Part shown: positions 24,301 through 33,811 of the stretch, in pieces | Layout of the letters: each line of letters opens with the position of its first letter | Numbering within the stretch: position 1 is the stretch's first letter | Source: [Ruminococcus] torques ATCC 27756 | GTDB taxonomy: Bacteria; Bacillota; Clostridia; Lachnospirales; Lachnospiraceae | Assembly (NCBI RefSeq): GCF_000153925.1 | Contig: NZ_DS264345.1 | Location: 310,001 to 374,000, forward strand | Length of the DNA: 64,000 nucleotides | Direction of reading: 5' to 3' | Notes under the pieces: model-generated | The model's input: the letters and a program-made list of their open reading frames with translations, nothing else | What the model was told of the DNA's origin: nothing | The model's database searches: none | Program-made: the position numbers and the translations under genes

Positions 24301-25572
24301 ATGGCAGGAAAACCGACAGACGATATCGTCAGATGTTCCTTTTGTAATAAAACGCAGGCGCAGGTAAGAAAGCTGATCGCAGGTCCGAACGGCACATATA
24401 TTTGCGACGAGTGTATCGGAATCTGTTCTGAGATCATAGAAGAGGAATTAGATTATAACGAAAGAGAATTGTTTGATGATATTAATCTTTTGACACCGGA
24501 AGAGATGAAAGCTTTTCTTGATGATTATGTGATCGGACAGGATGAGGCAAAAAAAGTACTTTCAGTGGCAGTTTATAACCATTACAAAAGAATTATGGCA
24601 GAACAGGATCTCGGGGTAGAGCTGCAAAAAAGCAATATTTTAATGCTTGGTCCGACAGGCTGCGGGAAAACGCTTCTGGCCCAGACACTTGCGAAAGTGC
24701 TGAACGTGCCTTTTGCGATTGCGGATGCGACGGCGCTTACAGAGGCAGGATATGTGGGCGAAGATGTGGAAAATATCCTTTTGAAGATTATTCAGGCGGC
24801 AGATGGGGATATTGAGAGAGCAGAGCACGGCATTATTTATATTGATGAGATTGATAAGATCACAAGAAAGTCAGAAAATCCATCGATCACCCGAGATGTC
24901 TCAGGAGAAGGTGTACAGCAGGCTTTATTGAAGATCATAGAAGGAACGGTTGCATCAGTTCCTCCGCAGGGCGGAAGGAAACATCCTCATCAGGAGCTGA
25001 TTCAGATTGACACAACGAATATTCTTTTTATATGCGGAGGCGCATTTGAAGGAATCGACAAGATTATCGAGACTCGTCTTGACAGGAAGTCGATCGGTTT
25101 CAATGCAGAAATCGCGGAAAAGCATGAGTATGATATGGATGTACTTTTACAGGAAGTGCTTCCGCAGGATCTTGTGAAGTTCGGACTGATTCCGGAGCTG
25201 ATCGGAAGACTTCCGGTGACGGTTACGCTTGACCTGCTTGATAAGGATGCGTTGATCCGCATTTTGACAGAGCCGAAGAGTGCGATCGTAAAACAGTATC
25301 AGAAGCTTCTTGAGCTGGACGGAGTAAAACTGGAATTTGATCGGGACGCTCTTATCGCAGTGGCTGAAACGACGCTGAAAAGAAAGACAGGCGCCCGCGG
25401 ACTCCGTGCGATCATGGAAAAGATCATGATGGATACGATGTATCAGGTTCCTTCTGATGAAACGATTAAAGAATGCAGGATCACAAGAGATGTGGTAGAA
25501 GGAAAAGGCGAGCCGCTGTATCTTCGAGACGGAGAAGAGCGAAGATCTTTTTTGACATCGCAGAGCGCATAG
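24301..25572 (+). CDS. clpX: Clp protease ATP-binding unfoldase ClpX
   Basis: ClpX is the hexameric AAA+ unfoldase that recognises tagged substrates and passes them to ClpP. The 423-residue protein has the N-terminal zinc-binding domain (CSFCNKTQ and CDECI, residues about 13-40). The ATPase domain has Walker A GPTGCGKT near residue 117, Walker [11 protein letters not shown] near 180 and the arginine-rich sensor 2 [12 protein letters not shown] near 365. The ClpP-binding IGF-type loop is seen in RKSIGFN. A strong terminator and a dispersed repeat follow. Confidence 0.97.
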   Translation: MAGKPTDDIVRCSFCNKTQAQVRKLIAGPNGTYICDECIGICSEIIEEELDYNERELFDDINLLTPEEMKAFLDDYVIGQDEAKKVLSVAVYNHYKRIMAEQDLGVELQKSNILMLGPTGCGKTLLAQTLAKVLNVPFAIADATALTEAGYVGEDVENILLKIIQAADGDIERAEHGIIYIDEIDKITRKSENPSITRDVSGEGVQQALLKIIEGTVASVPPQGGRKHPHQELIQIDTTNILFICGGAFEGIDKIIETRLDRKSIGFNAEIAEKHEYDMDVLLQEVLPQDLVKFGLIPELIGRLPVTVTLDLLDKDALIRILTEPKSAIVKQYQKLLELDGVKLEFDRDALIAVAETTLKRKTGARGLRAIMEKIMMDTMYQVPSDETIKECRITRDVVEGKGEPLYLRDGEERRSFLTSQSA

Positions 25573-25626
25573 CTGCGAACAAATATACAGAACATCGATA
25601 ACTGTATAAAAGGGAACTGTGTAAAA

Positions 25627-25658
25627 CGGGTGTGATGGGGGCATCACACCCGCTTTTT
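25627..25658 (+). terminator. Terminator after clpX
   Basis: CGGGTGTGATG (25627-25637) pairs perfectly with CATCACACCCG (25642-25652), then TTTTT. The T-run is the first part of repeat copy B. Confidence 0.9.
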
Positions 25659-25753
25659 GCAACAGCGACGAGCCAAAGTCCTGGCTTGCCAGAGACCTTG
25701 GCGACTGCTTACAATCCCGGAACGTGCCTTTTGTCACTTCCGGCGATTGTTAC
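25652..25753 (+). repeat. Dispersed terminator-associated repeat, copy B (full length)
   Basis: The copy begins at the clpX terminator T-tract. The first stem-loop is CCAAAGTCCTGGC/GCCAGAGACCTTGG (25673-25701). A linker GCGACTGCTTACAATC follows, then a second stem-loop with arms CCGGAACGTG and CACTTCCGG (25718-25743). It matches copy C (46272-46368, reverse strand) over its full length and copy A (17839-17896) over its 3' half. It fills most of the clpX-lon gap and contains TTGTCA, a possible -35. Confidence 0.8.
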
Positions 25754-25835
25754 TATGTATACGATAAAATGTCCGAAAAATATAAGACAGCGCAGGAAAA
25801 GATCTGCGCGATGAGATACAGCAGGAGGTTACAAC

Positions 25836-28163
25836 ATGGAAAATACGATAAAAAGCCTGCCGATGGTAGCTTTGCGTGGGATGACTATTATGCCTGAAAT
25901 GGTTGTTCATTTTGATGTAAGCCGTGAACGGTCGGTTGCTGCGATACAAGAAGCGATGGCGGAAGAACAAAAGATTTTCTTGACTGCACAAAAATCGATC
26001 GACACAGAGGATCCTAAGATGGAGGACGTATACGAGATCGGCACGGTAGGAACGATCAAACAGATCATTAAACTGCCGAAGCATATTGTGCGTGTGCTTG
26101 TATCCGGCGAAATGCGGGGAAGACTAAAAGAGATTGAATATACAGATCTGTACTTACGGGCAAATGTAGAACTTCTTGATGATTCTGAAGAGATTCTTCC
26201 GGAAGATGTAAATACAGAAGCTATGGAGCGGGGACTGAAAGATATGTTTGTCAGTTACGCGGCAAAAAACGGAAAGATGTCTAAAGAAGCTGTTTCCCAG
26301 TTAGTCGAGATGAAAGGCCTGCGGAAACTGGTAGATGAGATTGCGGCGAATATTCCTCTTTATTACACAGATCAGCAAGATATATTGAATGAGACGGATC
26401 TGCTGAAACGATACGAAAAACTAGCGTTTAAACTTGTGAATGAAGTGCAGATCATCGATATCAAAGAAGAGATACAGCGGAAAGTAAAAGAAAGAGTCGA
26501 TAAGCATCAAAGAGAATATATTTTGCGCGAGCAGTTAAAACTGATCAGGGAAGAACTCGGAGAGGAATCGACCGCATCTGACGCAGAAGAATTTGAAAAA
26601 GAACTGAAAAAGTTAAAAGCGCCGGAAGAAGTAAAAGAAAAGCTGAAAAAGGAAATCGGGAGATTTAAAAGTTCTTTGAATTCACCGGCGGAGAGCGGTG
26701 TGATCCGCACATATATAGAAACTCTGCTTGAGATGCCGTGGGACCGCTCTACGCAGGATCATAATGATCTGGAATATGCCGGCATGGTACTGGAAGAAGA
26801 TCATTATGGGCTTGAACAGGTGAAAGAGAGAATCTTGGAATTTCTGGCAGTACGTGCGCTTACAAAAAAAGGAGAAAGTCCGATACTTTGTCTTGTGGGA
26901 CCGCCGGGTACGGGAAAAACATCGATCGCAAAATCGCTTGCACGGTCTTTGAAAAGGAAATATGTCCGCATTTCTTTAGGCGGAGTCAGAGATGAAGCGG
27001 AAATACGAGGACACAGAAGAACATATGTCGGAGCAATGCCGGGGCGGATCGCTAACGGACTTCGGACTGCGGGAGTAAAAAATCCCGTCATGCTTTTGGA
27101 TGAAATCGACAAAGTGAGTACAGACTATAAAGGAGATACGTTTTCGGCTCTTTTGGAAGTGTTGGACAACGAACAGAATCATAAGTTCAGAGATCATTAT
27201 CTGGAAGTTCCGCTTGATCTGTCGGAAGTGCTTTTTATTACGACGGCAAATACGCTGCAGACGATTCCGCGTCCGCTGCTTGATCGTATGGAAGTGATCG
27301 AAATCAGCAGTTACACGGAAAATGAAAAACTCCATATTGCCGAGGAGCATTTGATTCCGAAACAGATAGAGAAGCATGGTCTGACTCCGAAGCAGATTAC
27401 GTTCAGTAAACATTCAATCTGGAAGATAGCAAGAAATTATACGAAAGAAGCCGGAGTGCGCCAGCTTGAACGAGAGATCGGAAATGTGTGCAGAAAGGCT
27501 GCAAAAGAAATCTTTACGACAGAACGAAAAAAAATTGCAGTGACAGACCGAAATATCCATCGTTTTCTCGGAAAAGAGAAGTATACTTATCAGATGGCAA
27601 ATATCGCTGCGGAAGTAGGAATTGTCCGGGGACTTGCATGGACAAGCGTCGGAGGCGATACGCTTCAGATCGAAGTCAATGTAATGCCGGGAAAAGGAGA
27701 ACTTATGCTTACGGGGCAGCTCGGAGATGTGATGAAAGAATCTGCCAGGACGGGGATCAGTTATATCCGTTCGGTAAGTAAAAAATATGCCATTTCGCCG
27801 GATTTTTTTGAAAAACATGACATTCATGTGCATATTCCCGAAGGCGCAGTACCTAAAGACGGACCGTCGGCAGGAATAACAATGGCAGTGGCGATGCTCT
27901 CGGCAATTACAGAAAAGAAAGTCAGGGCAGATTTGGCTATGACCGGAGAAGTGACGCTGAGAGGGCGCGTGCTGCCTATCGGCGGTTTGAAAGAAAAGCT
28001 TCTGGCTGCAAAGAGCGCCGGGATAAAAACGGTGCTCGTTCCGAAAGCAAATCAGGCGGATGTAGAAGAACTTTCGGCGGAGATTACAAAAGGAATGGAA
28101 ATTCTGTTTGTAGAGAGCATGGATGAAGTGCTGAAGGCGGCTATGGGCAGAAAACGAAAATGA
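25836..28163 (+). CDS. lon: ATP-dependent protease Lon
   Basis: Lon is a single-chain AAA+ serine protease that removes damaged and regulatory proteins. The 775-residue protein has the N-terminal substrate-binding domain ([20 protein letters not shown], to about 205), a coiled helical linker, Walker [13 protein letters not shown] near residue 358 and Walker [10 protein letters not shown] near 420. The C-terminal protease domain carries the catalytic serine in PKDGPSAGI and the lysine in [14 protein letters not shown]. An AGGAGG site precedes the ATG. engB follows 13 bp downstream, starting a longer operon. Confidence 0.97.
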   Translation: MENTIKSLPMVALRGMTIMPEMVVHFDVSRERSVAAIQEAMAEEQKIFLTAQKSIDTEDPKMEDVYEIGTVGTIKQIIKLPKHIVRVLVSGEMRGRLKEIEYTDLYLRANVELLDDSEEILPEDVNTEAMERGLKDMFVSYAAKNGKMSKEAVSQLVEMKGLRKLVDEIAANIPLYYTDQQDILNETDLLKRYEKLAFKLVNEVQIIDIKEEIQRKVKERVDKHQREYILREQLKLIREELGEESTASDAEEFEKELKKLKAPEEVKEKLKKEIGRFKSSLNSPAESGVIRTYIETLLEMPWDRSTQDHNDLEYAGMVLEEDHYGLEQVKERILEFLAVRALTKKGESPILCLVGPPGTGKTSIAKSLARSLKRKYVRISLGGVRDEAEIRGHRRTYVGAMPGRIANGLRTAGVKNPVMLLDEIDKVSTDYKGDTFSALLEVLDNEQNHKFRDHYLEVPLDLSEVLFITTANTLQTIPRPLLDRMEVIEISSYTENEKLHIAEEHLIPKQIEKHGLTPKQITFSKHSIWKIARNYTKEAGVRQLEREIGNVCRKAAKEIFTTERKKIAVTDRNIHRFLGKEKYTYQMANIAAEVGIVRGLAWTSVGGDTLQIEVNVMPGKGELMLTGQLGDVMKESARTGISYIRSVSKKYAISPDFFEKHDIHVHIPEGAVPKDGPSAGITMAVAMLSAITEKKVRADLAMTGEVTLRGRVLPIGGLKEKLLAAKSAGIKTVLVPKANQADVEELSAEITKGMEILFVESMDEVLKAAMGRKRK

Positions 28164-28176
28164 AAGGAAGTTCATT

Positions 28177-28785
28177 ATGGTAATCAAAAATATTAATCTC
28201 GAAACAGTGTGCGGAATTACGAGTACGCTGCCGGAAAATGACAAGCCGGAAGTCGCATTTGCCGGAAAATCAAACGTAGGAAAATCTTCCTTGATCAATG
28301 CTTTGATGAATAGAAAATCTTACGCTCGTATTTCGGCGACACCGGGGAAAACACAGACGATCAATTTTTATAATATAAATGATGAAATGTACCTTGTCGA
28401 TCTTCCGGGATATGGATATGCCCGTGTTTCGGAAAAAGAAAAAGAGCAGTGGGGGCGGATGATCGAGCGTTATCTGCACAGTTCCAAGCAGTTAAAAGCA
28501 GTATTTCTTCTGATTGATATCAGACATGATCCGTCGGCGAACGACAGAATGATGTATCAATGGATCGTAGAGCAAGGTTATCATCCGATTATCATTGCGA
28601 CAAAGCTTGACAAGATTAAGAGAAGTCAGATACAAAAACATGTAAAAATGCTTAAACAAGGTCTGGATCTTGTTCCGGGAACAAAAGTGCTACCTTTTTC
28701 CTCGGTGTCGAAACAGGGAAAAGAGGATATATGGGAACTGATTGAAGCGGAATGTTTTAATGTGGAGGCGCAGGATGGAGAATAA
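28177..28785 (+). CDS. engB: Ribosome biogenesis GTPase EngB (YsxC/YihA)
   Basis: EngB is an essential small GTPase acting in late 50S assembly. The 202-residue protein has G1 FAGKSNVGKSSLIN near residue 28, the switch region TPGKTQTINFYN, G3 LVDLPGYGYARV near 72 and G4 TKLDKI near 147. An AAAGGAAG site precedes the ATG. It follows lon directly, a widespread Firmicutes arrangement, and its end overlaps the next gene by 11 bp. Confidence 0.97.
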   Translation: MVIKNINLETVCGITSTLPENDKPEVAFAGKSNVGKSSLINALMNRKSYARISATPGKTQTINFYNINDEMYLVDLPGYGYARVSEKEKEQWGRMIERYLHSSKQLKAVFLLIDIRHDPSANDRMMYQWIVEQGYHPIIIATKLDKIKRSQIQKHVKMLKQGLDLVPGTKVLPFSSVSKQGKEDIWELIEAECFNVEAQDGE

Positions 28786-29929
28786 ACGTCCTTATTGGCA
28801 GGTCGGCATACGGCTGCTTTTTAGTCTGGCAGCGACGGCTGCATTTGTGATCATCGGAATAAAAGCGATCGGGTTTCTTATGCCGTTTGTGATCGGATGG
28901 ATTATTTCCGCAGTGGCGGCTCCGCTTGTAAACTGGCTGGAAAAGCGGCTGCGTATAGTGAAAAAGCTTGGTTCGGCGTTGATCGTTATCCTCGTTCTAG
29001 GAGGAATCGTCGGTATACTCTATCTTGGCATCAGCCGGCTCATTCTGGAAGTCGCCAGCTTAGTCAGAGATTTTCCGTCGATATATGCACAACTGGAAAG
29101 CGGGTTGAGTCAGATCGGAGATACTCTTTCGGGAGTATTCGATAGGCTTCCCGAGGTTGTGCAGAACGGATGGAACACAGTTGCGTCGAATCTTGATCAA
29201 TATATGGGAAAAGTTGTATCGGGAATCAGTGAACCGACTGTATCTGCCGCAGGAAATATTGCAAAAAGAGTTCCGTATTATCTTGTTTCGTTTGTCGTAG
29301 CTATTATGTCGGCATATTTTTTCATTGTTCAGAGGGAAGATGTGCTTGCATGGCTGAAAAAAGTTGCGCCTGTATCGGTTCAAAAGAGGATGACTCTTGT
29401 TTCGGATAATTTAAAATATGCATTAGGCGGATATTTTAAAGCGCAGTTTAAGATTATGGGAGTCGTATTTTTGATTTTAGCGGCAGGACTTGGATTTATG
29501 GGCATCGGATATTTTGTTCTTGTGGCATTTTTGATCTCATTTCTTGATTTCCTTCCGTTTTTCGGAACCGGAACAGCGATGATACCGTGGGCTGTGTATC
29601 AGTTTTTTATGGGTGATTACAAGATGACGGTATCTTTGGTCGTCCTCTATGTGATCACACAGGTTGTAAGACAGCTCCTTCAGCCGAAAATGGTTGGCGA
29701 CAGTGTCGGACTGAATCCGCTTGTTACCCTGCTGCTTTTGTATGTAGGCTATAAAGCAGGAGGATTACTCTGGATGATCTTGTCAGTGCCGGTCGGAATG
29801 GTTTTGATCAATATGTGTCAGGCAGGAGCATTTGATTATATATTTAATGATGTTGAGATTCTTGTAGAAGGCGTTTTAGGTCTTCATGAAAATGAGGAAA
29901 AGATACAGGAAGAAAAAAGGAGGAATTGA
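28775..29929 (+). CDS. AI-2E family transporter
   Basis: This 384-residue membrane protein belongs to the AI-2E/PerM family. It starts with paired hydrophobic spans (residues about 10-50), followed by LVNWLEKRL, a large extracytoplasmic region (about 85-160), and the C-terminal cluster of spans with ISFLDFLPFFGTG, IPWAVYQFF, RQLLQPKMVGDSVGLNPLVTL and GLLWMILSVPVGM, all family signatures. Members export varied substrates or act as sodium/proton antiporters; the AI-2 label should not be taken as function. The start at 28775 has GGAGG; the stop shares a base with the nrdA start. Confidence 0.9.
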   Translation: MENKRPYWQVGIRLLFSLAATAAFVIIGIKAIGFLMPFVIGWIISAVAAPLVNWLEKRLRIVKKLGSALIVILVLGGIVGILYLGISRLILEVASLVRDFPSIYAQLESGLSQIGDTLSGVFDRLPEVVQNGWNTVASNLDQYMGKVVSGISEPTVSAAGNIAKRVPYYLVSFVVAIMSAYFFIVQREDVLAWLKKVAPVSVQKRMTLVSDNLKYALGGYFKAQFKIMGVVFLILAAGLGFMGIGYFVLVAFLISFLDFLPFFGTGTAMIPWAVYQFFMGDYKMTVSLVVLYVITQVVRQLLQPKMVGDSVGLNPLVTLLLLYVGYKAGGLLWMILSVPVGMVLINMCQAGAFDYIFNDVEILVEGVLGLHENEEKIQEEKRRN

Positions 29930-32214
29930 TGACAGAAACATTTGAGAAAAAAGGAATGACTTTGATAACAGACAGCTTTGTGTGCCGTACTTTGCAGTTT
30001 CAAGAACGGTTGGAAAAGCTTTTATATGACATACACACAGAATTTCCGGAAAAAGTTTATTCATTGGAACTTCTTTTTGAGAAATTTTCGGGATTTTTGA
30101 AAACGGATATGGACGATGGGGGAAGATTCGACGCGCTGATCAAAGCGGCGGCGGAACTTACAAGTCAGGAAGCGCCGCGTTGGGAAATGATCGCAGGATG
30201 GCTGCTTGATTTTCGCTTTTCGGAAAAATTGAAAGAAGAAGAGAAATCGATCGGGATTTCAGATCTGTATGAAAAGATTGTTTACCTGACAGAAAAAGGA
30301 CTGTACGGTTCTTATATCATGGAAAATTACTCAAAAGAAGAGATCGTAGAAGCGGAGAGTTATATATGCAAAGAAAGAAACAGGCTGTTTAACTATTCGG
30401 GATTGGATCTTCTCATAAAGAGATATGTGATCTCAACACATCGGCATGTTCCGCTGGAGAGTCCGCAGGAGATGTTCTTAGGGATTGCCCTTCATCTTGC
30501 GATGAATGAGAAAAGAAAGATCAGACTTATGTGGGTGAGAGAGTTTTACGATATGCTCTCTAAATTAGAAGTGACAATGGCGACTCCGACTCTGGCAAAT
30601 GCAAGAAAGCCGTTTCATCAGCTTAGTTCTTGTTTTATTGACACTGTTCCCGACAGTTTGAAAGGAATTTTCCGGTCGATTGATAATTTTGCCATGGTAA
30701 GCAAATACGGCGGCGGAATGGGGTTGTATTTCGGGAAAGTACGTGCATCGGGAAGTATGATACGAGGATTTGAAGGGGCGGCAGGCGGAGTGATACGCTG
30801 GGTCCGCATCGTGAATGATACTGCGGTTGCGGTAGATCAGCTTGGGGTAAGAGCGGGAGCGGTCGCGGTATATCTCGATGCATGGCACAGAGACTTGCCG
30901 GAATTCCTTCAGCTTCGGACAAATAACGGCGATGAGAGAATGAAAGCGCACGATGTATTTCCGGCAGTCTGTTATCCGGATCTGTTCTGGAAAATGGCAG
31001 GAGAAAACCTGGATCAGGACTGGTATCTGATGTGCCCGCATGAGATCATGACGGTAAAAGAATATTGTTTGGAAGATAGTTTCGGAGAAGAATGGGAGCG
31101 CCGCTATTGGGATTGTGTTCATGATGCAAGAATTAAGAAAAGGACAGTTCTTTTGAAAGATCTGATCCGTCTGATCATCAAATCAGCGGCGGAGACCGGA
31201 ACTCCGTTTGCATTTAACAGAGATACAGTGAACCGTGCGAATCCAAACCCTCACAAAGGAATGATTTATTGTTCTAATCTTTGTACGGAAATTGCGCAGA
31301 ATATGTCCGCGATTTCTACGGTTGAAACAAAAATACAGACAGAAGACAAAGACACAGTAGTCGTCAATACAACAAAAGCAGGAGAGTTTGTCGTCTGTAA
31401 TTTGGCGTCTTTGTCACTTGGTAACCTTCCGGTAAATGATCCTGCATATGTCCGTAAAGTTGTGCGTACGGTTGTCAGGGCGCTTGACAACGTGATCGAT
31501 CTGAATTTTTATCCTGTTCCCTACGCAAAGATCACAAACCATACATATCGATCTATAGGTCTTGGGGTAAGCGGATATCACCATATGCTTGCGAAAAATA
31601 AGATCAAATGGCAGTCGGAAGAACATTTGGCGTTTGTTGATAAATTGTTTGAGCAGATTAATTATGCGGCCATTGAAGCAAGCAGTGATTATGCGAAAGA
31701 AAAAGGTTCTTACCGATATTTTGAAGGATCGGACTGGGAGAGCGGAGCCTATTTTGAAAAGCGGGGATACTGCTCGGATGAGTGGAAGGAGCTAAGGGAA
31801 AAAGTACACAGACAGGGAATGAGAAACGCATATCTTTTGGCGATCGCGCCGACAAGTTCCACTTCCATTATCGCGGGAACGACAGCGGGGATCGATCCGG
31901 TTATGAACAAGTATTTCCTGGAAGAGAAAAAGGGATCTATGCTTCCCAGAGTTGCGCCTGATCTTAGCCCGGAGACGTATTGGTATTACATAAACGCACA
32001 TCATATTGATCAGAATTGGTCTGTACGCGCATGCGGAGTCAGACAAAGACATGTGGATCAGGCTCAGTCGATGAATTTTTATATAACAAACGATTATACA
32101 ATGCGCCAAGTGCTTAACCTGTATTTAAAGGCATGGGAATGCGGCGTAAAAACAGTATACTATGTAAGGTCAAAATCGCTGGAAGTAGAAGAGTGTGAGT
32201 CTTGTTCTTCCTAG
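29929..32214 (+). CDS. nrdA: Ribonucleoside-diphosphate reductase, large subunit (class Ia-like)
   Basis: NrdA reduces ribonucleoside diphosphates, driven by the radical of NrdB. The 761-residue protein has the signatures TPTLANARKPFHQLSSCF (first redox cysteine), NPNPHKGMIYCSNLCTEI (active-site N, C and E), and LAIAPTSSTSIIAGTTAGIDP. The C-terminal EECESCSS holds the cysteine pair that is re-reduced by thioredoxin. There is no clear N-terminal ATP cone, so activity control by dATP may be absent. The ATG at 29929 lies in TGATG, coupled to the preceding gene, with AGGAGG upstream. A second oxygen-dependent reductase beside the class III enzyme suggests tolerance of low oxygen. Confidence 0.93.
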   Translation: MTETFEKKGMTLITDSFVCRTLQFQERLEKLLYDIHTEFPEKVYSLELLFEKFSGFLKTDMDDGGRFDALIKAAAELTSQEAPRWEMIAGWLLDFRFSEKLKEEEKSIGISDLYEKIVYLTEKGLYGSYIMENYSKEEIVEAESYICKERNRLFNYSGLDLLIKRYVISTHRHVPLESPQEMFLGIALHLAMNEKRKIRLMWVREFYDMLSKLEVTMATPTLANARKPFHQLSSCFIDTVPDSLKGIFRSIDNFAMVSKYGGGMGLYFGKVRASGSMIRGFEGAAGGVIRWVRIVNDTAVAVDQLGVRAGAVAVYLDAWHRDLPEFLQLRTNNGDERMKAHDVFPAVCYPDLFWKMAGENLDQDWYLMCPHEIMTVKEYCLEDSFGEEWERRYWDCVHDARIKKRTVLLKDLIRLIIKSAAETGTPFAFNRDTVNRANPNPHKGMIYCSNLCTEIAQNMSAISTVETKIQTEDKDTVVVNTTKAGEFVVCNLASLSLGNLPVNDPAYVRKVVRTVVRALDNVIDLNFYPVPYAKITNHTYRSIGLGVSGYHHMLAKNKIKWQSEEHLAFVDKLFEQINYAAIEASSDYAKEKGSYRYFEGSDWESGAYFEKRGYCSDEWKELREKVHRQGMRNAYLLAIAPTSSTSIIAGTTAGIDPVMNKYFLEEKKGSMLPRVAPDLSPETYWYYINAHHIDQNWSVRACGVRQRHVDQAQSMNFYITNDYTMRQVLNLYLKAWECGVKTVYYVRSKSLEVEECESCSS

Positions 32215-32264
32215 AAAACAAGAAGTCGCTTTTTGCTGCCGGCAAAAAGAAAAAGGAGACGACT

Positions 32265-33326
32265 ATGCAGCAATTTGATATAAAAAAACCGCTTCCGCAC
32301 AAACCGCTTTTTAATCCGGACGGAGATACGGACGTACTGAAACGCCGCATGATCGGCGGGAATACAACTAATTTAAATGATTATAATAATTTGAAATATA
32401 CATGGGCATCCGAATGGTATCGTCAGGCAATGAATAATTTCTGGATACCGGAGGAAATCAACTTGTCGCAGGATATAAAAGATTACCCGAATCTATCGCC
32501 GGCGGAGCGGAAAGCCTATGATAAAATTTTGTCCTTTCTCGTATTTCTTGATTCGATTCAGACGGCAAATCTGCCCTGCGTCGGAGAATATATTACGGCA
32601 AATGAAGTGAATCTTTGTCTGAACATTCAGACGTTTCAGGAATGTGTACATTCACAGTCATATTCTTATATGCTTGATACGATCTGCTCGCCTGATGAAA
32701 GAATGGATATTTTATACCAGTGGAAAACAGACGAACATCTGTTGAAAAGGAATACATTTATAGGGGAATGCTATAATGAATTTCAGGTAAAAAAAGATGC
32801 GCGGACTTTAGTGAAAGTGATGATGGCAAATTTTGTTCTGGAAGGGATCTATTTCTTTTCCGGTTTTATGTTTTTCTATAATTTGTCCAGGAACGGAAAA
32901 ATGCCGGGATCTGCTCAGGAGATCCGGTATATTAACAGAGATGAGAATACGCATTTATGGCTTTTCCGTAATATTATCATCGAACTTCGCAAAGAACATC
33001 CGGAGCTGTTTGACGATCATATGGTGTCAGAGATGAAAGAACTGCTTATGGAAGCGGTTCGCCAGGAAATCGAATGGGCATGTTATGTGATCGGAAATGA
33101 AGTGCCGGGATTGAACGAAAAGATGATAACAGATTATATCCGTTATCTCGGCAATCTGAGATGGAAAAGCCTTGGATATGCCCCGATATACCCGGGATGT
33201 GAAAGAGAGCCGGAGACAATGAAATGGGTATCTCAGTATTCAAACGCCAATATGGTGAAGACGGATTTCTTTGAAGCACGCTCGACGGCTTATGCGAAAT
33301 CAACAGCATTGATCGATGATCTTTAA
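32265..33326 (+). CDS. nrdB: Ribonucleoside-diphosphate reductase, small subunit (diiron)
   Basis: NrdB generates the radical used by NrdA. The 353-residue ferritin-like protein shows the diiron ligands in order: aspartate in VFLDSIQTANL, glutamate and histidine in QECVHSQSYSYM, glutamate in NFVLEGIYFFSG, and glutamate and histidine in RDENTHLWLF. A tyrosine four residues after the first ligand histidine matches the radical tyrosine position of class Ia enzymes. The start at 32265 has AAAGGAG; the upstream in-frame extension overlaps nrdA and is not used. Rubredoxin follows under its own promoter. Confidence 0.94.
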   Translation: MQQFDIKKPLPHKPLFNPDGDTDVLKRRMIGGNTTNLNDYNNLKYTWASEWYRQAMNNFWIPEEINLSQDIKDYPNLSPAERKAYDKILSFLVFLDSIQTANLPCVGEYITANEVNLCLNIQTFQECVHSQSYSYMLDTICSPDERMDILYQWKTDEHLLKRNTFIGECYNEFQVKKDARTLVKVMMANFVLEGIYFFSGFMFFYNLSRNGKMPGSAQEIRYINRDENTHLWLFRNIIIELRKEHPELFDDHMVSEMKELLMEAVRQEIEWACYVIGNEVPGLNEKMITDYIRYLGNLRWKSLGYAPIYPGCEREPETMKWVSQYSNANMVKTDFFEARSTAYAKSTALIDDL

Positions 33327-33350
33327 AATTTTAAACGATTTAAGAGGCGC

Positions 33351-33379
33351 TTGAAAAAAGAAAAGTTCTATGCTATTAT
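33351..33379 (+). promoter_or_regulatory. Promoter of the rubredoxin gene
   Basis: TTGAAA (33351-33356) and TATTAT (33374-33379) are 17 bases apart, with TGC before the -10. Confidence 0.7.
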
Positions 33380-33439
33380 GAAAAAGTATTATCGGCAGAT
33401 AATGAAAGAATAAGATGAGAATTTGCAGGAGGTATTATC

Positions 33440-33601
33440 ATGAAAAAATATGTGTGTGACGTATGTGGATACATTTATGATGAAGAAATCGGCGATCCGG
33501 ATAACGGAGTTGAAGCAGGAACAAAATGGGAAGACGTTCCGGAAGATTTCCTCTGTCCGCTTTGCGGAGTAGGAAAAGATGAGTTTTCCGAAGTAGAGTA
33601 A
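33440..33601 (+). CDS. Rubredoxin
   Basis: This 53-residue electron carrier begins [20 protein letters not shown] and has the second iron-binding pair in [14 protein letters not shown]. The four cysteines (CxxC near residue 6 and CxxC near 39) hold one iron. Length, spacing and the [11 protein letters not shown] segment are standard. AGGAGG lies 7 bases before the ATG. It has its own promoter and terminator. Likely roles are electron supply to rubrerythrin, superoxide reductase or other oxygen-defence enzymes, which are not in this window. Confidence 0.97.
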   Translation: MKKYVCDVCGYIYDEEIGDPDNGVEAGTKWEDVPEDFLCPLCGVGKDEFSEVE

Positions 33602-33628
33602 TCATAAACGGCAGAGACATAAAAACGA

Positions 33629-33677
33629 GGAAAGGCGGTTCTCGGAAAGTGATTCCCGGAGAACGGTCTTTCTTTTT
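33629..33677 (+). terminator. Terminator after rubredoxin
   Basis: GAAAGGCGGTTCTC pairs with GAGAACGGTCTTTC with small internal mismatches, followed by TTTTT. The following 33678-33811 is AT-rich with no gene seen. Confidence 0.75.
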
Positions 33678-33811
33678 GTGCTGTCGCGTATACGTCAAGT
33701 GATATTGAAAAATGTTTTTGCATATTTTGACCTCTGAATTTTAATAAAGAAACTAAAAAAGAGAAAAATAAAAACAATGAGAAAAACAACAAAAAAGAAA
33801 GGGAAAAGAAA

